Notes: a model not told the origin generated them from the sequence alone. Counted from the first letter of the stretch, positions 1 to 7,497 are shown. The stretch: 20,148 nt of DNA from JAVBPA01 sp031549925 (GCA_031549925.1 JAVBPA010000094.1:1-20148), one strand, 5' to 3'. Numbers and translations: made by a program.

Positions 1-792
1 CCGGAAGAAAGACCGATTGCTTTGCAAATCTTCGGAAGTGATCCCGAAATAATGGCAGAATCAGCAGCCAAACTAGCATCGAGATTTTCACCGGACGCAA
101 TTGATATCAATATGGGATGTCCGGTAAAAAAGGTCGTATCCGGCGGAGACGGAAGTGCTTTGATGAAAAATCCGCAGCTTGCTTTTGATATAATTTCATG
201 TGTAACAAATGCCGTAAAAATTCCGGTGACTGTAAAAATAAGATCGGGTTGGGATGATAATCAAAAAAACGCAGTACAAATTGCATGTTTGGCTGAAAAA
301 GCAGGAGCAGCAGCAATTTGTGTTCATGGGCGGACACGTACACAGATGTACACCCCTCCCTGCGATCTTAATATTATAAGCGAAGTAAAAAAAGCCGTAA
401 GTATTCCCGTTATCGGAAACGGCGGGATTTTAACTGTTGCCGATGCTGCCGAAATGCACGAAAAAACGAATTGTGATGCTGTTATGATAGCACGCGGTTC
501 ATGCGGAAATCCATGGATATTTTCTGAAATTGTTTCATATTTCGAAGGGAAACAATACAAACCTCCGACAATTGAACAGCGTGCGGATATGGCGTTGCAC
601 CATGTAAATATGCTTGCGAAAAAATCAGGAAATGAACGCGGTGCCTTCGAATCCCGCAAACACATAGCCTGGTATTTACGCGGTTTACCGGGTTCGGCTG
701 CGGTTCGGGACAATATAAACAGAGCGGATTCTATAGAAGAAATAATAAATATAATTGATAATTGGAGGTTATTATGCCATTCATCGACTTAA
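1..792 (+). CDS. dus: tRNA-dihydrouridine synthase, DusB-like (5' end outside window)
   Basis: Flavoenzyme that reduces uridine to dihydrouridine in tRNA using FMN and NAD(P)H. The reading frame is open from base 1 (PEERPIA precedes the first TTG), so the start lies upstream of the window. The visible part carries the family landmarks in order: QIFGSDPE, INMGCPVKKVVSGGDGSAL (the Cys of GCP, about bases 118-120, is the family's catalytic acid), VKIRSGWDD, VCVHGRTRTQMY, VIGNGGI and the FMN phosphate-binding segment MIARGSCGNPWIF. About 264 residues are present, so roughly the first 60 are missing compared with the usual 320-330. Its last 19 bases overlap the start of the next gene, which suggests translational coupling. 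The exact Dus subclass (DusB rather than another bacterial Dus) is a judgement from motif style. Confidence 0.93.
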   Translation, partial: PEERPIALQIFGSDPEIMAESAAKLASRFSPDAIDINMGCPVKKVVSGGDGSALMKNPQLAFDIISCVTNAVKIPVTVKIRSGWDDNQKNAVQIACLAEKAGAAAICVHGRTRTQMYTPPCDLNIISEVKKAVSIPVIGNGGILTVADAAEMHEKTNCDAVMIARGSCGNPWIFSEIVSYFEGKQYKPPTIEQRADMALHHVNMLAKKSGNERGAFESRKHIAWYLRGLPGSAAVRDNINRADSIEEIINIIDNWRLLCHSST

Positions 793-1118
793 AAACCACA
801 TGTATTATTGACAGCGAAAAAGAAAAAGCTTTGAAAACCAGTTTAGGCAAGGCTATAGAATGTATACCCGGGAAAAACGAACAATGGCTGATGATTAATA
901 TCGAAAGCGGATGCACTATGTATTTCGGCGGAACAAACGATGCTCCCATCGTTTTTACGGAAGTTAAAATCTTTGGAAAATCCACACCGGAAGCTTTTAA
1001 TAATATGACTGCGGAAGTTTGCAAAATATTTAAAAATCTTCTCGGAGTTCCCCCCGAAAGAGTATTTGTAAAATATGAGGAATGTTTTATTTGGGGCTGC
1101 AACGGTAAAAACTTTTAG
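774..1118 (+). CDS. MIF-family (tautomerase superfamily) protein
   Basis: A 114-residue protein of exactly the length of macrophage migration inhibitory factor. ATG 774 is chosen over an upstream in-frame TTG because GGAGGT at 764-769 lies 4-5 bases before it and because it yields Met-Pro at the N-terminus: in this superfamily the initiator Met is removed and Pro1 is the catalytic base. After Met removal Lys33 falls where MIF has Lys32, and the segments MYFGGTNDAP (compare MAFGGSSEP in human MIF) and GVPPERVFVKYEE (compare RISPDRVYINYYD) match the fold. Known members are homotrimers with keto-enol tautomerase activity; the physiological substrate in bacteria is usually unknown. The start codon and Shine-Dalgarno lie inside the dus coding sequence. 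Confidence is high for the family, low for the role. Confidence 0.87.
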   Translation: MPFIDLKTTCIIDSEKEKALKTSLGKAIECIPGKNEQWLMINIESGCTMYFGGTNDAPIVFTEVKIFGKSTPEAFNNMTAEVCKIFKNLLGVPPERVFVKYEECFIWGCNGKNF

Positions 1119-1137
1119 TAATATAATAATATAATAT

Positions 1138-1183
1138 AAAAATCCCGTACAACTTTTATGCAGAATGTACGGGATTTTTTTGT
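1138..1183. terminator. Bidirectional Rho-independent terminator
   Basis: An inverted repeat with arms 1138-1150 (aaaaatcccgtac) and 1167-1179 (gtacgggattttt), a 16-base loop and a T-run to about 1181 on the plus strand. On the minus strand the same hairpin is followed by five T. It sits 20 bases after the MIF-like gene and about 45 bases after the end of the convergent minus-strand gene, so it can serve both. Confidence 0.85.
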
Positions 1184-1225
1184 ATTAAAAGAAAGTAGAT
1201 CGCAAAAATATGTTCGTATATTTTA

Positions 1226-1837
1226 TTATAATATAATATCAAGCATTGTTTTAATATCGCCGCATATCATATCGCATTTGCTTTTTTCAATAAGCAAATT
1301 TGCCCCCGTCATTATATATGAGGGCATAACGCGTATATTTCCCATATAATATTCATTACCTCTGATTTTATAAGTGGCAAGCGAGGGAATCACATTCTTT
1401 TTTGTACGCTTTTTAGAAATCATATTAACCGCTTTTTTCGCTACATCCCCCATCAGCATTATAATCATTAAATTCGGAAAGAGATCAATTTCAGCTTCCA
1501 AATAAGAAAGATCCTTTTCTATAAAGGCAGGTTCTACAATAGATGAAAGTTTTGGGGATTTTAACGCATTGGTAATGTATATCCCTTTCTCTGTTATATC
1601 ATTCATACATGAAACCGGAAACCCGGAATTATTAAACAAACTAACCGCAGAATTTAAATATTCTGATTTTTTTGACAAGCTATAAAAATTATCTTCCGGA
1701 TCTGGCGGAGGTGTTTCGTTTATCATCAGTACTTTAATTTTTGTGCAGTCGATATCGATATCCGGAAATTGCAAATTTGATTTTTCAAGTTCTGATTTTT
1801 CTGTAATTATTTGATTCAGATAATTTTTGATATTCAT
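1226..1837 (-). CDS. Uracil-DNA glycosylase-like family protein
   Basis: A 203-residue cytoplasmic protein. It has landmarks of a uracil-DNA-glycosylase fold: a first motif LMINETPPPDPEDNFYS (residues about 37-53), where UDGs carry the water-activating loop, YITNALKSPK (87-96), a hydrophobic strand ending MLMGDVAKKA (127-136), and RVMPSYIMTGANLLIEK near the C-terminus, at the place of the UDG second motif (HPSP-like). The Cys ligands of a family 4/5 iron-sulfur cluster are not seen in a recognisable spacing, so this would be a cluster-free subgroup. The expected role is excision of uracil or another damaged base, but activity is not proven by these motifs. AGAGGA lies 7-8 bases before the ATG. 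It starts 39 bases after the MFS gene on the same strand, so the two may share a transcript. Confidence 0.62.
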   Translation of the reverse strand: MNIKNYLNQIITEKSELEKSNLQFPDIDIDCTKIKVLMINETPPPDPEDNFYSLSKKSEYLNSAVSLFNNSGFPVSCMNDITEKGIYITNALKSPKLSSIVEPAFIEKDLSYLEAEIDLFPNLMIIMLMGDVAKKAVNMISKKRTKKNVIPSLATYKIRGNEYYMGNIRVMPSYIMTGANLLIEKSKCDMICGDIKTMLDIIL

Positions 1838-1876
1838 GTTTTTTCCTCTGTTTTTATTTATATTTCGTTTCTTAAT

Positions 1877-3052
1877 TTATATTTCCTTAATATTAATTTT
1901 TCTTTCTATGATAGCGGCAAAAGCTCCTATAATACCTGTTCCGATACTTACCAATATACCTGCGGACAAATAATTCGGGAAAATTATTCCCGCAAGAGTT
2001 AAAAACAAAGCCTGACTTATATATATAGCCATTAAAGTTATACTTGATGCAAGAAGTGTATTTTTTTTATTCCGTCCGCATAATTCTGAAAGTCCCTGCG
2101 GAACTATCGCTCCTGTTATAAGTCCGACTGCCAAACTAGCTATACATAATACAACAGGATTTGCAAAAATTAATGCTATAATAAGTATCGCCGACATTGA
2201 AAACATTGAAACAATTATATATGTATTTATTTTTACGGGAAGCAGCGGAACTATGATCCTTGATACGGAAGAACCCAGCCAAAGCAGAGAAATAGCCAAA
2301 GGCCCCAAAAATCCCCCGTCAAGTCCTGTTGTTATATAACGGCTCATCCAAAACGCGAGACATACATCGCACGAACCGCGGAGAGCTACGGCAACCATGA
2401 GTATTATATTCTTTTTGTTTAAAAATTCCCTGAATTCTGATAATGATATTTTCCCCGCTGGACGAATATCCCGATCTATATCTTTCTTAGTAAAAATATA
2501 TATAGAAAATCCCAAAACGCAGATGATAGCTCCGACCAAAGAAAATATACGCATAACTTCATTCCAGACAAAACCTGAATTCGTCATCGCTTGTATTATA
2601 ATTGGACCTACTACTCCTCCTATTCCGAAAAACGAATGCAATATACCCATATATAAAGCAGCTTTTTTACCGGTATACAAATCCGCTATAGCAGAAGATG
2701 CTGATGTATCTATAAAGCCATATGATATACCTACGAAATAATAAAATATTAATAATACTATATAAGGAGGAGCAAATCCGAACAATGCGAACATTATAAC
2801 GCAAAGACCGACCGCTCCGAATAATACAATCGGCTTTTTCAGTCTTATTGCTCCCGTCAAAATTAAAAACAGAGCACATAACATTCCTATGCTTATAAGC
2901 GAACTTATATAACTTTGCGATCTTAAATCAATATCATAATGATTAACCAACTCATTCAAAAGAGTACTTTGTGTTGTATTGGAAAAAGAAAAAAACATAA
3001 CAACCAAAAAAATAGAAACCGTAAAAATCATACGCATATGCTTTTTTATCAT
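1877..3052 (-). CDS. Major facilitator superfamily (MFS) transporter
   Basis: A 391-residue integral membrane protein with the hydrophobic pattern of 12 transmembrane helices in two halves, the usual MFS size. Between helices 2 and 3 there is a short basic loop (GAIRLKKPIV), and the helix 4-5 region has ADLYTGKKAALYMGILHSFFGIGGVVGP, similar to the motif in sugar- and drug-type MFS proteins. A hydrophilic central loop (FTKKDIDRDIRPAGKISLSEFREF) divides the halves. The substrate cannot be told from the sequence. ATG 3052 has GGAG seven bases upstream. It is divergent from the zinc-ribbon gene across a 150-base spacer and is followed on the same strand by the UDG-like gene; no functional link between the two is evident. 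Confidence 0.86.
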   Translation of the reverse strand: MIKKHMRMIFTVSIFLVVMFFSFSNTTQSTLLNELVNHYDIDLRSQSYISSLISIGMLCALFLILTGAIRLKKPIVLFGAVGLCVIMFALFGFAPPYIVLLIFYYFVGISYGFIDTSASSAIADLYTGKKAALYMGILHSFFGIGGVVGPIIIQAMTNSGFVWNEVMRIFSLVGAIICVLGFSIYIFTKKDIDRDIRPAGKISLSEFREFLNKKNIILMVAVALRGSCDVCLAFWMSRYITTGLDGGFLGPLAISLLWLGSSVSRIIVPLLPVKINTYIIVSMFSMSAILIIALIFANPVVLCIASLAVGLITGAIVPQGLSELCGRNKKNTLLASSITLMAIYISQALFLTLAGIIFPNYLSAGILVSIGTGIIGAFAAIIERKINIKEI

Positions 3053-3121
3053 TGATTAACTCCGTTTTTATATGTTTTATTTTTAATAAATTAAGCTTCG
3101 GTTATATAAAAATTATTTTTC

Positions 3122-3151
3122 TTGACAATTTATAATCAGTAATGATATAAT
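3122..3151 (+). promoter_or_regulatory. SigA-type promoter for the zinc-ribbon gene
   Basis: Perfect -35 TTGACA (3122-3127) and -10 TATAAT (3146-3151) with an 18-base spacer. The predicted transcript start near 3158 gives a leader of about 45 bases ending in AGGAGG (3188-3193), nine bases before ATG 3203. This is the strongest-looking promoter in the window. Confidence 0.85.
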
Positions 3152-3202
3152 GCCCCATGTAAAACCTTATTTTATAAACAACTTTTCAGGAGGTTTTTTT
3201 AC

Positions 3203-3799
3203 ATGCCTGACATTAAATGTCCCGATTGCGGAACGATTGTTACAGAAGGAACAAAATTTTGCACTGAATGCGGAGCTTTATTGAAAGAAGCTATAAAAGA
3301 AAAACAAATTAACAATCCGGCAAAACAACCGGTTGATAAAAAAGCAGAAACTAATAACGGAGGCAATATATCCGGACCATCTCCTTCACCCGTTGTGTTT
3401 TCAACAGCTAAAAATACAAACGGAAACGAAAATATTTCTCCTGCTGAAAGAACAGTTCCGGTTACCGGTAGTTCCCGGGTTGTAGGAATTATGACATATA
3501 TCGGACTTATGATATTGTTTTCTATTCCAATACTCGGATTTATTTGCATGATAGTTTTTGCGTGTGATAAAAATAATTTGTCCAGAAGAAATTTTGCGAT
3601 AGCTTGTTTAATATTTGCTATAATAGGAGTTGTACTGACAGTATTTTTAGCGGTTAGTGCTTACAATTTTTTGCAATATCTTATAAATTGGTTAAATGAT
3701 AATATGAATCCATTCGGAATACAAAATTTCCAATTCTCAATTTCATCCGATAAAGGCGCAGTAAATGAATTTTTATTTAATCTGCGTAATTTTGTATAA
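3203..3799 (+). CDS. Zinc-ribbon membrane protein
   Basis: A 198-residue protein of unknown function. An N-terminal zinc ribbon is formed by C6-x2-C9 and C20-x2-C23 (CPDCG and CTECG), followed by a hydrophilic, low-complexity linker (about 30-92) rich in Asn, Pro and Lys, then two transmembrane helices (about 97-120 and 130-153) and a short amphipathic tail. Proteins with this zinc_ribbon_2 plus two-helix layout are common in Clostridia and have no agreed function. The consensus promoter and AGGAGG site predict good expression. The next gene starts 4 bases after the stop and also encodes a membrane protein, so the two probably work together or at least are co-transcribed. Confidence 0.8.
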   Translation: MPDIKCPDCGTIVTEGTKFCTECGALLKEAIKEKQINNPAKQPVDKKAETNNGGNISGPSPSPVVFSTAKNTNGNENISPAERTVPVTGSSRVVGIMTYIGLMILFSIPILGFICMIVFACDKNNLSRRNFAIACLIFAIIGVVLTVFLAVSAYNFLQYLINWLNDNMNPFGIQNFQFSISSDKGAVNEFLFNLRNFV

Positions 3800-3803
3800 A
3801 TAT

Positions 3804-4382
3804 ATGACTAAATGTAACGATTGCGAACATAAAGGAAATCATATTTTAACCGCAAATAAAAGCAATCCCGGTGATATTACAGCGGCTGATATAATTTCAA
3901 AATCATTGAATATAACAACGGAGAATAAAAAAATAAAAAAGCTGAATAAAACACAATTAAAATTTAATTTAACAGATATAAAAAAGAACAGAGGTCTTGC
4001 TTGTTTATGTTATATTCCTTTCTTTTTTATATTACCTCCGATTATTGCTCCAAAATCAAAATACGCGGAGTTCCATGCTGTCAATGGTATGAGATTTACA
4101 TTTTTAGGGATAACTATATCGATAGTATTGATTTTAAAAAAACTTTTTCTGGTGTATTTTTATAGAGCGGATATAAACAATACTGTATCTGTTTATATCG
4201 ACGCGGTTTTGATACTGATATATATAACATTTATTTTCGTGGGTTTATTTTGTGTTTTAAACAATGTAAACATAAAAATGCCTGTTCTTTCTGTTAAAAA
4301 AATATTATTTGAAGAAGAAAAAACAATTGCCTTTAAGCGTACAAGATATAAGCCTGTAAGAAACATCTCATTTTATAAATGA
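3804..4382 (+). CDS. DUF4870-like small membrane protein
   Basis: A 192-residue protein starting MTKCNDCEHKGNH. ATG 3804 is preferred over an upstream in-frame ATG (3765) that would overlap the preceding gene, although no good Shine-Dalgarno precedes either; reinitiation from the previous stop (4 bases away) is likely. Residues about 66-100 (GLACLCYIPFFFILPPI, then a loop KSKYAEFHAVNGMRF) resemble the DUF4870/YtfP-type pattern, in which a Pro-rich helix is followed by a charged FHAxxG segment. Two to three transmembrane helices follow and the C-terminal tail is basic. The CNDC pair at the N-terminus could be half of a metal site but lacks a second pair. Function unknown; family assignment is tentative. 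Confidence 0.62.
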   Translation: MTKCNDCEHKGNHILTANKSNPGDITAADIISKSLNITTENKKIKKLNKTQLKFNLTDIKKNRGLACLCYIPFFFILPPIIAPKSKYAEFHAVNGMRFTFLGITISIVLILKKLFLVYFYRADINNTVSVYIDAVLILIYITFIFVGLFCVLNNVNIKMPVLSVKKILFEEEKTIAFKRTRYKPVRNISFYK

Positions 4383-4423
4383 TATAAAATTTTAAATATT
4401 AAGCGGTATTTTAAGACAAATAT

Positions 4424-5308
4424 TTAAAGTCCGTTTTCCAAAAAGATAGCGCACAAATCATCGATTATATCACCCGGCAGCATTCCGTATTGAGAAAGCC
4501 GTGCAGCGCACCTGTCGGCTGCCAATCCATGCAAATATACTCCGCAATACGCACTTTCATATGAAGAGTAACCCTGTGCTATAAAAGAAGCTATCATTCC
4601 GGCGAGAACATCTCCGCTTCCCCCTCTTGCAAGTCCGGCGTTTCCGGTTGTATCATTGGAACAACATCTTCCGTCGGGAGAAGCTATATGGGTTATATGA
4701 TCTTTTAATACAACAACACATCCGGAAGCTTCGGCAAAACATAAAGCTGTTTCCCGGGGACTGTTTTTGATTTTTAATATTTCAATTCCGCATAGTTTTG
4801 CCATTTCACCTACATGAGGAGTCAATACGGAAATATTGTTTTGCTTTGAAGAGCGATTTTTTAAAATATTTATTGGGTCGGCTGAAATGCTGTTTAATGC
4901 GTCAGCGTCAATAATTAATCTGCACTCTGATTCTTTAATAACAGCCTGCACAAGCTTTGAAATATCATCACAATTTATACAACCGCTGCCTATCTGGCAA
5001 GCGGTACTTTTTTTTAGCGTATCCCCTATCGCACCGAAAGCCGAAAATGATATCGAACCAGAATCACTTTCGGGAAGAGGTAAATAAATACATTCGTCAA
5101 TTTTTGAAGAAACTGAATTAATAACACATTCTGTCGAAGCTAAGCGGACAATACCTGTTCCGCAGCGAAGAGCCGCTTTTACACTTAAAGCCGCAGCCCC
5201 TCTATATAAAGCGGAACCTCCGACGATAGTCAATGTACCGTATGTACCTTTATTTGAGTCGGATTTCCGCTTTTTTAATACATTAAACACATCCAAATGA
5301 TTTATCAT
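4424..5308 (-). CDS. nnrD: ADP/ATP-dependent NAD(P)H-hydrate dehydratase
   Basis: Repairs NAD(P)HX, the hydrated damaged form of NAD(P)H, using ADP (most bacteria) or ATP; ribokinase-like fold, cytoplasmic. The 294 residues carry the family's key segments: TIVGGSALYRGAAALS (27-42), DADALN (134-139), LTPHVGEMAKL (162-172), VVLKDHITHI (199-208) and the nucleotide-binding TGNAGLARGGSGDVLAGM (221-238), which includes the catalytic Asp of GSGD. It is the dehydratase domain alone: the epimerase (NnrE/YjeF-N) domain often fused at the N-terminus is absent and no separate epimerase gene is in the window. ATG 5308 has AGGA about 12 bases upstream. It is convergent with the DUF4870-like gene and stands alone as a transcription unit. 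Confidence 0.93.
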   Translation of the reverse strand: MINHLDVFNVLKKRKSDSNKGTYGTLTIVGGSALYRGAAALSVKAALRCGTGIVRLASTECVINSVSSKIDECIYLPLPESDSGSISFSAFGAIGDTLKKSTACQIGSGCINCDDISKLVQAVIKESECRLIIDADALNSISADPINILKNRSSKQNNISVLTPHVGEMAKLCGIEILKIKNSPRETALCFAEASGCVVVLKDHITHIASPDGRCCSNDTTGNAGLARGGSGDVLAGMIASFIAQGYSSYESAYCGVYLHGLAADRCAARLSQYGMLPGDIIDDLCAIFLENGL

Positions 5309-5367
5309 TGTATATAAAATCCTGAAAAATTAAATTTTATATGTTTTTTAGTCGCGGAGGAGTACGG

Positions 5368-5430
5368 GGACGCGGTCGCTTTTGAAAAAGCTCCGCAAAA
5401 CTTTTATGAAGGACGCGATCGCTTTCAAAA
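5368..5430. repeat. GC-rich imperfect direct repeat pair
   Basis: Two copies of a roughly 20-base unit, ggacgcggtcgcttttgaaa (from 5368) and ggacgcgatcgctttcaaaa (5411-5430), 43 bases apart. The stretch 5352-5430 is clearly richer in G+C than its flanks. An inverted pair GCGGAG (about 5354-5359) and CTCCGC (5391-5396) lies in the same stretch, and the second copy contains the palindrome GCGATCGC. It lies in the 277-base spacer upstream of nnrD. It may be a dispersed chromosomal repeat or a remnant of transferred sequence; nothing in it looks like a complete gene. Confidence 0.6.
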
Positions 5431-5503
5431 TCATTATACATATATGATTATGTTTTTGTCAATCGTAATTAAAGTGATTAATTGTTTTTATTATTCAAAA
5501 ATA

Positions 5504-5548
5504 AAAATCCGCAGAAAACTGATAACTAAATCAGCATCCGCGAATTTT
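5504..5548 (-). terminator. Rho-independent terminator of the sigma-factor operon
   Basis: On the minus strand, arm AAAATTCGC pairs with GCGGATTTT (one T-G wobble), enclosing an inner hairpin CTGAT/ATCAG, and is followed by a T-rich tail (5507-5498). It lies about 40 bases after the stop of the secreted Cys-rich protein, where the sigma/anti-sigma operon should end. Confidence 0.65.
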
Positions 5549-5585
5549 ATATTAATAATGATTTAATGAAAATGTTTTATTTTTA

Positions 5586-5981
5586 TTAATGGCAGTTTAA
5601 CGGAAATCTGGATAACAACTGAGTTTCATAAAAATCACAGCCGTTTCTCAGGCAAAGCTCATAACTATAAGTTTCTTTTACGCATTTGGGAACCGTAGGA
5701 TACATGTTATGTGTTGTTACCATAAATGCTCCGCTTTGTATATCATGGCCGAATAAGCATAATAAATTAAAATCTGAAGCATTAGCTGAATTTTTCATTT
5801 CAAAATTGCTATTTATATAATTTAATAATAATTGCTGTTTCTCAACAGGTAAACTTAAAAAAGTTTCATCTACTATTATATTTTCCGGATATAAATTTAA
5901 ATTATCCTCACAAGAAATCGGTATAACAAATGACGGCAGGAGAATTATTACCGTACATAATACCATCAAAATTTTTTTCAT
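5586..5981 (-). CDS. Small secreted Cys-rich protein
   Basis: A 131-residue protein with a clear N-terminal signal peptide (MKK, then a hydrophobic stretch to about residue 22). The segment PISC at 21-24 is not a proper lipobox because position -3 is Pro, so export rather than lipidation is favoured. The mature part has Cys 75, 100, 110, 115 and 130 plus His 79 and 91, arranged as C-x3-H ... H-x8-C-x9-C-x4-C ... C. This could form disulfides or a small zinc-ribbon-like fold. I do not recognise a named family. It starts 8 bases after the anti-sigma-like gene stop and is the last gene of the operon, so it is probably part of, or the output of, the same envelope-sensing circuit. Function unknown. 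Confidence 0.72.
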   Translation of the reverse strand: MKKILMVLCTVIILLPSFVIPISCEDNLNLYPENIIVDETFLSLPVEKQQLLLNYINSNFEMKNSANASDFNLLCLFGHDIQSGAFMVTTHNMYPTVPKCVKETYSYELCLRNGCDFYETQLLSRFPLNCH

Positions 5982-5989
5982 GATAAGTC

Positions 5990-6805
5990 CTATCTGTATA
6001 GTTCATTGATTAAATTTGTTAAATTGTCTAAATCTTCGTATTTTATTTGTATTAAACAGTTCTTTTTTATGTACAAATATTTTTCTTTATAATCAATATA
6101 ACATTCAATATTTGAATTTGTCTGCAAATAATCATAACCATCTATATAAAAATATTCATTGCTATTATCATCCAAATCAATAATAATATCGTATAAATGA
6201 TCTTTGTAGCAAATTTTCATAAAAATTTGATAAAAATATCCAAAATCAAAAACAGTAATACTTTCTATCAATTCGTCTGGTATGTATATATCATCTTCTG
6301 ATAAACCGCATAATCCATATAATTCATCAAATGATTTTACATCATTATTTTTTATTGATATTTGATAATCAGGATTATTGGTTTCTTCATTTTGAGATAT
6401 ATTTAATATGTTTTTTATATTAAAAATAATTATTTCCGAATTGTTTATGGAAACAACTGATAATAACAAAAAAACCACCAAAGAAGTAATTATAAAAGCG
6501 TATCGTACAGGATTTTTAATTTTTATATTAATTGATTTGTTTTCAATAACAAATTGTTTTCTTTGCGGAATTATATCTTTATCTTCCCCGGTAATTTCCG
6601 TTTGTTTTGTTTTATATAATTCCTCAACGCATTTATTGAAAAATTCAAATTTAATATCCCCGTTTTTTTTATCATCAAAATCGTCGGATAATTTAAAAAT
6701 AATATATCTTAAATCTTTCTGCGATAATTTGTCTATTTGCAATGTTTTATTTTTATATAATTGAGTTAATTCTTTAATTGTATAAGCTGAATAAAAATTT
6801 TTCAT
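5990..6805 (-). CDS. Anti-sigma-factor-like single-pass membrane protein
   Basis: A 271-residue protein. ATG 6805 is chosen over an in-frame GTG at 6814 because the Shine-Dalgarno AAAGGTG ends six bases before the ATG and would overlap the GTG. Layout: a charged cytoplasmic domain (1-100), one transmembrane helix (about 101-121, RYAFIITSLVVFLLLSVVSI) and an extracytoplasmic domain rich in Asp, Asn and Tyr (about 122-271). No HxxxCxxC zinc anti-sigma motif is present, so this is not a ZAS-type anti-sigma; the C-terminal half loosely recalls DUF4367-type sensor domains. Immediate position behind the ECF sigma gene (27-base gap) is the main reason for the role: it would hold the sigma factor at the membrane until an external signal. 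Confidence 0.6.
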   Translation of the reverse strand: MKNFYSAYTIKELTQLYKNKTLQIDKLSQKDLRYIIFKLSDDFDDKKNGDIKFEFFNKCVEELYKTKQTEITGEDKDIIPQRKQFVIENKSINIKIKNPVRYAFIITSLVVFLLLSVVSINNSEIIIFNIKNILNISQNEETNNPDYQISIKNNDVKSFDELYGLCGLSEDDIYIPDELIESITVFDFGYFYQIFMKICYKDHLYDIIIDLDDNSNEYFYIDGYDYLQTNSNIECYIDYKEKYLYIKKNCLIQIKYEDLDNLTNLINELYR

Positions 6806-6832
6806 AACTTTCACCTTTGCACTGCCCTTTCT

Positions 6833-7393
6833 TTAATGATACCGGCTTATATGTTTTTCAACTTTTTGCCGTATTCTCGATAAAGTAGCGCGAATGGTGT
6901 CTTCGGATACTTTTAGCAATTCTGATATTTCTTCGTTTTCTAATTTTTTTCGGTATTTTAAATTATAAAGCTGTTTTTCCCTCTCAGACATCGATTTCCA
7001 CAACTCTATAATAATACCTCCTCTGATTAAATCATTAAAAACAATGTTTTCTGTCACGAGAATTTCGATATTTTCATCACTTTCCATAAAATCGTAATCT
7101 TCGAGAGCTGATGTAAAATCGATATTAATCTTGTTCTTTCTGTTGAAATTTCTGCTAATGTTAATTGCTGTGACTGCGAGCCATTTTTGAGGTGAGCTGT
7201 ATTTTCCGACTGTTCGTATTTTTTGTGCGGCTAAGAAAAATACATCCTGGCAGCATGATGTAATATCATCTGTATTTTGCGAATATATAACACATTTAAT
7301 AATTTTAACTACATAATTAAAATAAGCATTATATAATTCATTGAAATATCTTTCTTCTTCTTTTGTCAGACGGATTGTTTTTTGCTCATCCAT
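6833..7393 (-). CDS. ECF-type RNA polymerase sigma factor
   Basis: A 186-residue sigma-70 family protein of ECF size. Region 2 spans about residues 14-90, with the helix around FNYVVKIIKCVIYSQNTDDI, the CCQDVFFLAAQKI segment (usually DxxQEvFl) and KWLAVTAINISRNFNRK for -10 recognition. Region 4 spans about 123-183, including LWKSMSEREKQLYNLKY and the helix-turn-helix NEEISELLKVSEDTIRATLSRIRQK. Linker residues 91-122 are acidic. It heads a three-gene minus-strand operon with the anti-sigma-like and secreted proteins. The Shine-Dalgarno is weak (AAAGAT). No clear SigA promoter is found upstream, consistent with autoregulation, but the ECF promoter motif cannot be set from one example. The CC pair in place of the usual D/E-Q is slightly unusual. 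Confidence 0.9.
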   Translation of the reverse strand: MDEQKTIRLTKEEERYFNELYNAYFNYVVKIIKCVIYSQNTDDITSCCQDVFFLAAQKIRTVGKYSSPQKWLAVTAINISRNFNRKNKINIDFTSALEDYDFMESDENIEILVTENIVFNDLIRGGIIIELWKSMSEREKQLYNLKYRKKLENEEISELLKVSEDTIRATLSRIRQKVEKHISRYH

Positions 7394-7497
7394 ATGTATA
7401 TCTTTTTTATACTACCTTCCTTTCTTTAATTTTAAACGAATTGCAAAGCTCCGTATACTATATGTTCGTTTTTTTGCGTTTTGAAACAAATTTTTAC

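Noticed and set aside
107..713. Long antisense open frames opposite dus (78 and 129 codons)
   Set aside because: They are mirror frames of a clearly coding gene, have no Shine-Dalgarno and show no recognisable protein features.
2397..2741. Open frame of 114 codons opposite the MFS transporter
   Set aside because: The opposite strand has the full MFS hydrophobic pattern and a good start; this frame is a shadow.
3199..3549. Open frame of 116 codons antisense to the zinc-ribbon gene
   Set aside because: The sense strand has a consensus promoter, AGGAGG and a CxxC...CxxC motif; the antisense frame has none of these.
4389..4427. TTTTAAATATT ... AATATTTAAA inverted repeat between convergent genes
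   Set aside because: The stem is made of A and T only, has no T-run and overlaps the nnrD stop codon; too weak to call a terminator.
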